A stretch of 64,000 nucleotides of DNA from NCBI GenBank assembly GCA_024195265.1, contig JAJLRJ010000001.1, positions 6,947,857-7,011,856 of the forward strand, written 5' to 3'. This document shows, in pieces, positions 26,064-38,000 of the stretch; position 1 is the first letter of the stretch, and each line of letters starts with the position of its first letter. The DNA comes from Dendrophyllia cribrosa (taxonomy: Eukaryota; Cnidaria; Anthozoa; Scleractinia; Dendrophylliidae). The notes beneath the pieces are model-generated. The model saw only the letters and a list, made by a program, of their open reading frames with translations. It was not told the DNA's origin and did no database searches. The position numbers were made by a program, and so were the translations under genes.

Positions 26064-29000
26064 ATGTGTAATACATCAATCAGTTTGAAGCACATTAACT
26101 AAGAGATCCATGCAGTCTGGGAAAAAGGAAGAGTCAGTGAAGATTGAACACCAATAGTCCTTTTTACAGTTGTGTGCTTGGTGACCTTGCCTTTGAGTGG
26201 AAGCGAGGCTGGAGGTGACCTTGCTTTGATACAGACCTTGGAGCTTTTCAGATGTAAATTTAGCTAGTTAGCATGAGAAAAGCATTATTAACATATGAAA
26301 GGCAGAAAGGTTTGTATCAAAGCAAGGTCACCTCCAGCCTCGCTTCCACTCAAAGGCAAGGTCACCAAGCACACAACTGTTAAAAAGACTATTGAATGCC
26401 GGTTTATAGTAACTTTAACTTGATGGCTTGATAGCTCAGTGGATAGGGTATTGCACCGGTATCGCAAGGTCATGGGTTCGAATCCCGTTCAAGCCTGAAT
26501 TTTTTTCAGGTTGCTTTTTCAACTGCTTTAGTTGAAAGCACACTGCGAGGATCACAAATCTCACTCATATCTATCCACAGTTCAAATATATGATTTCCAT
26601 ATATTCACATTCATATATATTCACTATCATCGGGTATATTACGAACTCACAATTGACCATCTATCCATGTGGCTTGATAGCTCAGTGGATAGAGCATTGC
26701 ACCGGTATCGCAAGGTCATGGGTTCGAATCCCAGGTTGCTTTTTCAACTGCTTAAGTTGAAAGCACACTGCGAGGATCACAAATCTCACTCAGTAACTCT
26801 TAACTTTGTCATTTTCGAAGTTTAGAAAGTTACAAGTTTTTCCATACATACCCTGACAAGCACTGCACCAGCTCTTGTGAATTAACAAAAATATTGGCTT
26901 CCAGCTGCAAAACGTAAAATGAGTGAATGATATTAGAATTTTGGATACAAACCTACTCATAACTTCACTTTGCACTTTTTTTTTCTCTCACAAGACCTCG
27001 TAGCTCAGCTGGTAGAAATTATTATCTCGCTGAAATAAATCCGATGGGCATCATTCAAAACGTTTTCAAGCTTTATTTTTGTTTGCATGAACGAATTTTC
27101 AAAATTGCGAGAATCATTTCCTTTTATCAAACTATGAACTTTTAGCAACTACAGTTACCCAATAGTTAGACTCTTTTTTTCCCTCAAGCATAGCCGACAA
27201 AGAGATTTACGCCGTGAGCGAACGTGAAAATCGGGCGACTTTCGCGCATGCGCACATTCACGCGTTTCGCTTGCTGCACTTTCTATTTCTGAGATAGCCC
27301 GTGAGCAGGCCTTGCCGGCGAGTTTTTCCTCGGCTCGCTTCGTTCTCCACCTTCTTTTCCGGGAGGCCTGTTCATAGGCTATTTCTGAGAGAAAGGAAAG
27401 TCTGCAGATGGTAGATTATCCAGAAGTGTGATTACCTGTTCTTCGCTTCAACATAAGCATCCTCAAGCTTCATCCAGTTTATTTCTTTACCTAATCCTGT
27501 AAGTGTGTAATGATGATGATTTAACTCTTAGCTTGCCGTTGTTAACGTATTCACCATGTTACCTACCATGCATGCGGTTATATAAAGTGGTTCTTGGTCC
27601 TCTTTGTACATCTCAAAAACAGCAATAGAGCGCTTGCATGTGACGTCACGGCGGTCATATTGGTCATATTCTCAAAACAATGAAATGGCGGCCATATTGG
27701 TGTCCTAAACAAATCCTATGGGACTTTACCTCTATTCTCATTTAAACATTTCCAATTGTTTTAGCACTCTAATATGGCCTAACTAACATATACCTTGCTA
27801 TTGTAGAGTTTTATTTTTTTGGTCTATTTAGCAAGCCAGTGTTTTCACAGTGTCTTTCTAATAATGTAAATTTTGCTGGTTTTTAGCGAATGTCTGAGTG
27901 TCAGATATATTTTAACCACGTTGAATTGTTAAATCAGTTAGATGCAGTCGCACGCTTTGGTTATGCTGCCTCCAGCAAGACTCCTGATCAAGTTAGATAA
28001 AAATTAATCCTTTCTACCAAAGTCAAACTTTAATTTAAGACAAATTCCATGTTTCATGTAGTAAAATACCGAAAAACATACGGAAATACAGGAACTGTAC
28101 CGCTAAAGAGCTTTCATTTGAATGGTCACATTGTACTGAATTTCATGCACAGATTTAAGGTTTGACTCACCTCTATCCAAAGAAGGTGGCGGCTTAATGA
28201 GTTTCTTCAAAGCTGTTTTCATCGTATGTATCACTTAAGAATAATAAAAAGACAAACGTCCATTATTCTATAACACAAACAGACTACAGGTCCATTGCTA
28301 CTGCCTTAGGGGAGGGGGGAGGAGGGAGAGGGGCTCCTAACGACTCGCTGGTACCCCTTTTATTTCCCGCTTGTTGGGGAGAGACAGTGTGGAATAAAAT
28401 TTCTTGTCTAAGAAAGCAACTCGACACACTGACCTTGCGATAAACGTCATTAATAATGCAGATAATACAAAGACTATCAGCTCGAACCATTAGGAACGTA
28501 TAGAAAAGCCAGGTTTGGAGAATTAATTTTGTTACTACTATCAGACAGAGAAAAAGGCTGATCATGTATACTTACGCTCCTCGTCGTCATTATAAAAGAA
28601 CTTGAACTTGATGTATTCAAGATCGTTGTTATGGAGATCCTTTTGTACTTTTCCTGCATGATCTGTGACAACAAATAATCAAATACGATAAGATTAAAAT
28701 AACATCCACTCCGATAAAACTCCTCTAAAGAATTACTCACCAAGAAAGAAGATTCGAGGAAAATATTTTCCATCAACGTCGAATTGTTCATCTTTCGGCT
28801 CCTCGTCGTCCTTAAGTAAAGTTGCAAAAAATTAACAAATAGGCCATGAATTACAAAAAGCCATTTCAGTGTGGCCTTGCGCGCACGCCCATTTAAAAGC
28901 AAACAACGGCTGAAAACAAATTTCGTTCTCTTGCCTCTACTTGCGTTTGGCGACCAAATGGTGGTAAACTCGTGCCTATTTGCGGACAAATTTAAGCTCG

Positions 29001-32000
29001 ATCAAAGTGAACGCAATTCAAGTCAACGCAAGCCACCGCAAGTACACACAAGTCCTGGCCAAACAGTTATAAGTTTCGTTGTCCAGTTTTGATTTCAGCG
29101 TAGGGTTTTCTGATTTTGTTTCTGTTTTTGTTAGCATTTGAAACACTTTTTATATTAAATGAGTTAAAAAAAACAGTTGTTATTGCTCCAGGTATATATA
29201 GCGCTTATACTTGAAAATTCGTGTAGTACCTCCACATTTATCATGACAAACTTCTTACTGAGCTCGGCAATCTCTTTTGATTCTGCGACGATTGGTTTCA
29301 GAGCTGAAAAGAGAAAAATAACAGTTACATATAAAGTGTCTTGCCTCACTTAGAAATTTCAAATGCTAAACAATTTACTTAGGCCCAGTTCAGAAAAACA
29401 TGATGAAAGGCCTGTATGGACGTTTATTTTTCTAATAACTTCAGCCTATTTATTCCTTAGTTACCTTTACATGCTCCACACCATGACTTGTGTATGATCA
29501 GCATCATAGGTTTTTCGCTGTGGAACGTTAACAATAGTGAGTTTAAAAAACATATCAGCATATCGTCTCGTTAACTCTTACGACTGACAAACCTGTGACC
29601 CTCAAAAAACAGATCGCGAATTGGATTATAAACGCTGGCTTTTGTTTTGGTGCTAGGGTGGATAGGTGTTTGTGTTAGATGGAACTTATCCTTATAGATG
29701 CGAATCCCTGAGTATAAAACTCCCACAACAAAAGAGGGTGTGACCCAAGTTCGCCGCTGCTAATTTTACACAGCCTGTATAATCTGCCGTTTGAATTTCT
29801 TTGCTGCGTATAAAACACTGGATTAATTGATTTGTTATTTATTCATACCTCTTCTTTGCTTCTTCCAGGCCTTTGTCCATGGTCATCCAGTCGATATTCT
29901 TACCAAATCCTGCAAGCAAAGCACCGTATGGAACCTCACATAAGCGGACACACTTGCGACAACGTTCTGGTGTCCGCTAAGGACAGTTATCCGCTTATGG
30001 GAGGCCAAAATGCAGTGTTTGTGTCTATCTTGATCACCACGACTTAATGTCCGCTTACAAGTGGGGCGCGCATATAGAAGTTGTCAGATAGCAACGAAGG
30101 ATAATAAGTCAAGGCGCAAGACATACCTTTATCTAATGCTGCTGGTTCAGGTAAAAGTTTCTTCATGGACTTGACGACTGGAAGCAAAGGAAAGTGTGAT
30201 TAACTACAGTTTAAAAAATGCATAACCAAAACAAAGTCAAACATTTGGAGGGTAATCACGATCTACAGTTATTATAATTATTCATCGATTAGTCCAAATT
30301 GATTTCCACTAGCTAAAGAGAATTAACACCTTGTTAAATTAATATGAAAAAAATCTTTGTAAAAAACGCATCAGGTAGTAACTGAATTTTAGCTTAGTTG
30401 ATGCGGAGAGTCGCGCAACCTCTGTGTGACCAGAAATAGCACAATAAATGGCTTATAGATTCCTGTCAATTCACGCAGTTGTGTCAGATTTAACAGGCAG
30501 ACAACCATGCACTCAAACAAGAAGAGTTTTTCATACTTACTTTCTTCAGGTGTCTTGTAGAAAAACTTCGTTTTATCAAGGTCAGTGTCTTCATTATCGA
30601 TATCCTTCTTCAATTCGCCATTGGAATCTGTCATTGTTCAGAGCAAAGATAAGTTACGAGCAAGAATAGTCGAACTAGAAGCGTAACGCTTTAGTAGGAA
30701 AATTTCCAAAACCTGTATCATGGATCCAAGATAGCTTTCATGTTTTTATCAAATTTTCATTATTTTGTAGAAGAAAACTGTATGTGCTCTATGTTTAAGC
30801 CACTTTTCTGACTCGCGTGTATATTATTTTTAATGATGGTTATCCAACTAGTTTAGCTTTTTAGTTATTTTGGGTAATCAGCTACTGTATCTATTTTTAA
30901 TTTATATATTATGTATACATCTTTGTAACTTTACAGTACGAATAAACGTTGTTGTTGTTGTTGTGTTTAATTTACCTAAGAAAACAATTCTTGGAACATA
31001 GGATCCATCCACGTCGTATCGTCCATCCTTTGGTATTTCATCGTCCTATAAGAAACAGATAACAGCATTTGAAATAATAATGAAGATACTAAAGCTGCGT
31101 TCACATTAAAGCCGAAACATGTTTAGAGTAAACATGTTTCAACTAAACATGTTTCGCGTAAACGTGTTTGTTCTGGCATTGTTCACATCAGATGTCGGTT
31201 TCAAACACGTTTCATGCATGGTTGAATCATTTATGCTGTTTTGCGATGCGGTACGCTTAAAACCATTCTCATTCAGTTTTGCGGCAATGTTCTCCCATAT
31301 GTTTTGTTTCCTTCCCATTACCGCTAATTGTCGTTGTATTTCCTCGTCTGCCCATACTTCGACCAGACATTTTGCTTCATAAACGCTCCAATTTTGGTTC
31401 TTTTGCACACTCATGTCTTCTCTGCATCCATCCGCCATTTTGAATGTGTTCAGTCTGATCATAATTGAAACAACCTCGTGAGGTAGTTTCAATCATGATC
31501 AGACTAATCATGTTTCAATCATGATTCGCGCAATGCACTGCCTGATGTGAACACTTTTTATGATGAAACATGTTTCATTCGTGATCAGACTAATCATGTT
31601 TCGACCTAGTGTGAACACAGCTTAAGATTCCTGACGTGAAATAGCTATCAAAATGAATTATTTACTTAATCTGATAACAGTCTGTATGTCTGTCTTACTG
31701 ATTGACTGACTGGCCGTGGTATTCCGACGAAATGAACGTGACATTCGGCCATGACCGAAATGCTTCTCTTGCCTAGCATTAAGAGCTTTGGGGTGCCAGA
31801 TTTATATTTGCCTTGCAAACACTAGTATTTCTTAAAGCACACGTTTTCTATAACTACCACCCTTTATAAGCTTTTGTTACATGTAGATAAAAGACAAAAA
31901 TGTGTAGGAACTTTCACATGTATGAACGTTAATGCCAAAACTGAGATTACATGTTTATGTCCCGCCACTTATCTGTAACTGTATTCAAAACATAAGCCTT

Positions 32001-35000
32001 GGAAATCACACAGTTACTTTCAAGCTGCCGAGCCTAAATAAAAGCAGTTTGATCTGTCATATTCTCCCTTATAACAAAGTCAGTTACAAGAAGCATTTTG
32101 ACTCATACCTCAAGGTTAACCATGATAAAGTTTTTGCTCAGTTCAGCAATTTCCTTCGACTCATTAATTTTAGGTTTGAGATCTGCAATAGAATAAAAAC
32201 ACTGGAAAATAAGCTAATGATACAAGAATCATGTGATCTGCATATGTAATTCTGCAGTAATCTGTTTGGAGTTTCAACTCTGCTACTTTTTCAACTTTTA
32301 GTTATGGCAATTTTACAATCTTCAAATCCGGTTCTATATTCAATTATCCAGCACTCGATTGGACTTACTTTGACTGATCTGACACCAGCTTTTATGCAGC
32401 ACCATCATAATGGGCTTATTGCTAAGAAGAAGAGAAAAAGAGGAAGAAAAAGTCATATATGAAAAAATTAGCAGTTCTTCCAAACTGCGAACTTATCTAT
32501 CATTTCTCTGTCAAGGTCAAACTCGATCTCTGTACTTACGATTCTTTTGCCTCCTTGAGAGCATAGTCAAGTTTCATCCACTTCAGGTGAGCACCAAACC
32601 CTAATTAATGCATTTTTTATATGTTAATGACATCAAAGTAAGAGAAGTTGATAATTATGTAAAATTCTGAAGTAAGGAAAAAACAATTATGATATGAAAT
32701 TGCCAACGAGGCACTCGCTTCTCTCTAGATCCTTTTCTGTCAAAAGAAAATTATGTTTTTTACCATTTACACAGTGGACGTCTCTATAAGCAGGATATAA
32801 GCTGAAAGACTAGTAAAGGAACCAGTCAGAACAAAAAGAGGCTACCCGCGCTGTTATTGGATGACAGCAGTTTATCGCTGAAACTATCTCATTCTACAAA
32901 CCTTCCATTGACTCGCGTTGTATCACGACAACTTTTAAGGAAACACTTAAATGTTGTTATTGCTCACTTGGAGAGATAAGCATATCTTATGCATGAAACA
33001 AAAAGTCAAAACACGCCATTGGTAGAAATCATTATGGAAATACCGTGAATTCAGTGTTCGTTACGTACCTCTGTCTGGAGAAACGCTTTCATCGACTCCT
33101 TTTTCGAGAACTTTCTTCATGATTGCAGCAACTATATATAACAAAAATATCGAAGTAAAGAATTGCTAACGTATAATCCAACTCCTACAATTCAAACGAT
33201 AAAGCAGATTTTAGGTTCATCAGGATTATTGTAACAGATGATCAAATTTCTTTTTTTTTGTAGACCATGCCATTCCCGCGAATAAGAGCGTTAAAATTCG
33301 GCCTGACCACAAGTTAAGATATTTATTATCGCTGGAGCAATTCTAATACCCTCACAGTAAGTTTAAGAAGTTATGGACAATTAAGGTAAAGCTTCGAAGT
33401 CGAGTCAGGAGTTCACTGGGTAATATTTTAAAACGTTGAGGCATTTATGTCTGGTACTCGGAGAAACGGATCGAAGAAACTTGAAAATAAAGGTTTCTTA
33501 ATTAGAACGATAACTACAATTCATTCATTCATTCATTCATTCTTTATTTGCCATATATACAACATGTTACAGAGCAAGATGAAAATAATAAAGGATAGAG
33601 AAAAAAGTGAATGGCGAGGAGACCTGAAAGAAACCACGAGGCTTATAATGAGTCAGGTTTCCTCACTTAAAAATAACTACAATGAAATCAAGTAAGGGGA
33701 AATTGGGCCTTTTTCTAGAAGGTTATATTATGAAACAAAATATAATTTAGGGCTCACTTTCTTCAGGTTTTCCGTAAGCGTACTTGTAATCTTTGAATTC
33801 GGGGTCTGTGTTGTGGTACTCTTTCATTATTTGGCGTGTGAAAGGATCTGTAGGAATCGTGGAAACATAAAAACAGTCAGTTTAATTCGTAAAGAGGAGA
33901 GAAAAAAACAAAACAGAATTGGAACTGAATGCAACCACTGGTAGGCAAACTCATTTCATAAAATGTTTATGTTATAATCAGTTTGAATGTTACTTTATTC
34001 TATCTACAGTGGCCCCAATTACTACTTTCGTGCTAAACACTAAAAGGGTCTATTTTAATTATCTTATTTCATTTTTTGCCAGAGTTAAAAAGCTGCAAAT
34101 TTCCAAAAGTAGGAAGATAAAGCTTTGCGATAAAACACTTTGAAACATACCTATAAAGAACATTCTTGGAGCGTAGGCACCGTCCACGTCATATTCTTCC
34201 GCTCCCTTTCCGCTGTCATCCTTCGCACAAAAGCAACAAGAGTAGAAAACTTGTGAAACTTTTCTTGTGAGGTAAAAAGGTAGTTGAATGACACGTCAAA
34301 ATATCACTGATGTGCCTCCAGGCAATAAAGACTTTTCATGGTATTTTTAATATGAGCGTAAGAATGTCAGTGGAAATAAGTGATTCGTTTTATAGAGCAG
34401 TTTTCAATTAAGTGTGAAAAGTAATTACCGTATTTTCTCGATTAAACGCTGGGCCCCGAATAAACGCCGGGTATAATAGAGGAAGTTGTAAGTAAGCCCC
34501 TCAAACGTTTATTTGTGGTATAATAAACTAACGATTTAAGGGCAAGGTACATAGTTGCCAAGAAAAACGAATAATAACCCTTTCTTAAAAAAATGACGGG
34601 CGAGAAAAAACTGCTGATTCAAAGAAACGCCGGGTCCACTAGGCCAAGTTTGAAATAAACGCCGGGGGCGTTTAATTGAGAAAATACGGTACACAATTAC
34701 TTTGGTTTTTCATTGCTACGCTTTGTGATTGGCTAAAAAAATCTTGCGCCACTTTCTCGACCAATCAGAAGAAAAATCAAAACCAATCGTGACTTGCTCG
34801 CACGCGTTTTCCCGCGCTTGGCGCCGCCGACATGTAATTGCTTCGAGCTCTGATTGGTTCATTGGAATGTTTACGACTGCTGTGATTGGTTAGAGTAATT
34901 ACTTTGGTTGTGGTTTTACCACACTCAATTGAAAACTGCTCTAAAGAAATTGTAAAGAACTGGCTTCACCACCTTCAGCTCCGTTTGTAGCTCTTTGCTA

Positions 35001-38000
35001 TTTGTACTAGTATAACGAAGACATGATATCAATTTCGTTAAACCTTCACAACAGTTTCGCGGGATTTTCCTGGTTTCTGATAATACGGCAAGCTCCGCGA
35101 AATGTCGCCTGTTTTTCCACTGAAAGCTAAAGAACCGTGCATGTTTCCTTCCCTGCAGTGCATGTTATGTTCCTACTGGCGGTTTTCAATGGAGCGTCAA
35201 AAACTAATCTAATCTGACCACTCTGGCCAACACAGCAGATGCAGACAATCAAACGGAAACAATCATCACTCGAAGCAAATTGCATCACGTATACGTAGCC
35301 AGTGTCGAGCACGAATAATAACCTCATATGAGGAAGTGACCATTTGTTTTTCTTTTTTGGTGGTAAGTTTTTCTTGCTCACCAATCAAAACATGTAATTT
35401 TACAAAATCAAAGCAATCCCCCTACTTTTCTTTCGATACTCAATTGAAAACGCCACTCTCTGCTTACTTACCTCAATGTTGACCATGACAAACTGCTTGC
35501 TCACTTCAGCAATCTCACTGGACACCGCAACTTTCTTTTTCAAAGCTTAGGGGGGAAAGATTGATTTGCAATTAAATAACACGTTTATGTACACGGTAAA
35601 TCATTGAATCAACAAAAGGAGAAAATAGTGTAAAGTTTTCATTGGAAAATCCTGGTCATCAGGAACAAGCTCCGAGGATTTCTGAGGCCTTATTCTTGGT
35701 TTTCACTTACGTCATATCAAAATTCAGAAGCATTAAACAATAGATTTCGATTTCAAAATGTTTATAGAATTGTAGAGAGTTTAAAACTACACATCTTGGC
35801 CAAATGTTGAAGCGCAAAAGCATTTCGTTCAAGAGTTACAGGCGAACGAGTATTAGACATTTTTAGTAAGAAATGTATGGAGCGGCCGTCTTGGTGCCCA
35901 ACTAATGGGCACCAACATGGCAGCCAAAAAAGTTTTAATTACACCAAAAATCTCATAACAAAATATTGTATTCACTATAAAGGCCATTTAATCGGCTTAT
36001 AAACATCTATAATACAAAAATAACTTTCAACTTGTTCAATTTTGTTTGTTTTCACGGCTTATCTGAAATAGCGTGACAAATTGCGTGACACATTTAAAAC
36101 CTTTATAAATCGGAAGCAAAACATCTTTAAAACCTGAAACTTTTTGTGAAAGATTATAACACTGGTATCCGCATACCATGTTAGAAACAACTTTGTAGGA
36201 TGTATACTTTAAATTTTTGAATTTTTATGACGTCATGTGAAAACCAAGAATTATTATAGCATTTTCTTCCTGTTGATAATTGTCTTGATAATGATTTTCA
36301 TGGTCAACTGTTCTTACTTTTGCACGCTCCGCACCACGATTTGTGGACTATCAGCATCATTGGTTTATTGCTGCGAATAGAATAAGATACTTATGTGTAA
36401 TATACTCGACAAAATTCTTTGTTAACTGCGTTACTGATATGAAAACAGCGTTTTACTTCATAACGGCTGGTGCTGGCTTTTTATCCTAGCAGAATCATTT
36501 TTAACCGCAGTTAATTCTACAACAGTTTGAAACCACTCTAAAAAACGTGGACCCAATTTAACCTAATGAAATAAGGCACGAGCATTTTTTGTGTACCTCA
36601 TCTCTGAATAGGGCGGGTCGATATGATATGACCAGACAGACAACACACAGTATGACAAAAAGCCTTGTGGCTTTAAAGCCGGGCCGGTGTGGCTCGAGCG
36701 ATAACCAAGGGTATCGCTTTTGACATTATTAATTAAACAATAATCGCGTGTAAAAGCAGTAGCATTCTTAACTTCTTAACATGCCCTACCCGAACAGTGG
36801 AGATGTGTGTAAATGTACGGTTCTACTGAGTAATCACAACGTACGTTTACTATTCAAATTTCAGTTGTTAATTTGTAAATCACCAGCTTCATCCAGTCCG
36901 ATTTTATGACACCGCGATCTTATAACGACCTATAACAGTAGACGGGTACGTCATGTTTATATATTACTTTTTATTTTAGTGCTAATTAGAAGAATTCAGA
37001 AGCAGTCTAGCCACAGGTAGCCCAAGCTATATGTGTCACAGTAACCGTTACGAGCGAAATTATAAGGATTTGTATGAGAAAAAATGGTCCATTCTAGAAG
37101 CTAAAAAATACGAACAAGATTTCAATAAAAATTGCCTACCTTACTTCGCTTGTGTGTTTCCTTGTCTCCTGTGTGGTTTTTGAAGCGATTTAGAGCGTTT
37201 CCAGTGAGTTTTAGTTCCATTGCTTTCTCAAGCAATGGAACTAAACTCACTGGAAACGCTCTATATAGACTATATAGAGAGAAAGCAATGGAACTAAGGC
37301 AATTTTTATTGAAATCTTGTTCGTATTTTTTAGCTCCTAGAATGGACCGTTTTTTCTCATACAAATCCTTATAATTTCGCTCGCAACGGTTACAGTGACA
37401 CATATAGCTTGAGCTACCTGTGGTCTAGCTATAATTTTTTCAACCGGTTGGTTTGCCTTACCTTTCTTTTGCCTTCTCAAAGCCTTCATTAAGTGAATTC
37501 CATTCGATATCTTTTCCCCATCCTGTGAATTAGTTTATATAAAGTCATATACTGTAGCTGAGTGGCATAATATATGTCACATATTATTAACAACTTCAAG
37601 CAAGAATTCGAATAGAGCAAATTGCTAGAATCAGTGATTGTGTAGACAGCAAATTCTCCCCCAAAATAGGACAAAGAAGCATCATTGATTCTTGGTTCTT
37701 TTTCACTTTTTTATTGCTCCCGTTGTTTGAATTGTAGTAACCAAGCGGCATAAGCCAGAAAAGAAAAAATGTCAGCATATCTTTTCAAGGATGTTTTCCG
37801 AGAATAGAGAGGTAAACATCATAATGTAAACCGCAAACGCGAAACAGCTTGCCGTCTGTCGTTTATTGTCGTATGTGAAAACATATCTCCTAATAGGAGT
37901 CTCGAACGCTCGGCAAGGGCGCTTGTTCAGGTCACAGAAATAGATCATGCGACATTGCATAACCTCTGTAAATAAGTACGATGAAAAAAAATTTGCGGTT

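Larger units (their letters stand above)
21518..27496 (-). other. Domain R7 cassette (residues 882-1018), active site CSAC, ends KDEL
   Basis: Exons 37-42 (61, 53, 74, 70, 87, 68 nt). Starts GLGKEINW, with C915 and C918 in WCSAC, then [38 protein letters not shown] and [10 protein letters not shown]. The last exon encodes [15 protein letters not shown] and then TRPKDEL-stop. KDEL is the standard ER retrieval signal, so the last coding exon confirms the gene end. Exons 39 and 40 use GTTGGT donors. Confidence 0.9.
30127..32600 (-). other. Domain R5 cassette (residues 614-745), active site degenerate CQIS
   Basis: Exons 25-30 (61, 53, 74, 70, 87, 51 nt). Starts GFGAHLKW. The active-site exon (32369-32421) reads [17 protein letters not shown], so C647 is kept but the resolving cysteine is Ser650. 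The rest of the fold is intact: [32 protein letters not shown] and KFFYKTPEE. CxxS sites in thioredoxin-like proteins usually trap or isomerise rather than oxidise, which is inference here. Confidence 0.9.
33069..37522 (-). other. Domain R4 cassette (residues 477-613), active site CGAC
   Basis: Exons 19-24 (61, 53, 74, 70, 90, 63 nt). Starts GWGKDIEW, with C510 and C513 in WCGAC, then [38 protein letters not shown] and [10 protein letters not shown]. It departs from the others: the acidic loop is weaker, the residue before the cis-proline is Ala, and the KYYY block is YKYAY. Confidence 0.88.

Noticed and set aside
26425..26496. Functional tRNA-Thr gene
   Set aside because: The cloverleaf is complete, but the shared non-tRNA body with the nearby damaged copy and the unusual GGT anticodon favour a SINE.
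26994..27023. Possible tRNA gene (GACCTCGTAGCTCAGCTGG)
   Set aside because: Only a box-A-like 5' part is present; no anticodon arm or box B follows, so it is at most a tRNA fragment or SINE head.
31139..31492. Stand-alone host Myb/SANT gene
   Set aside because: The frame lies wholly within terminal repeats and TAA duplications, so it belongs to a Harbinger-like element.
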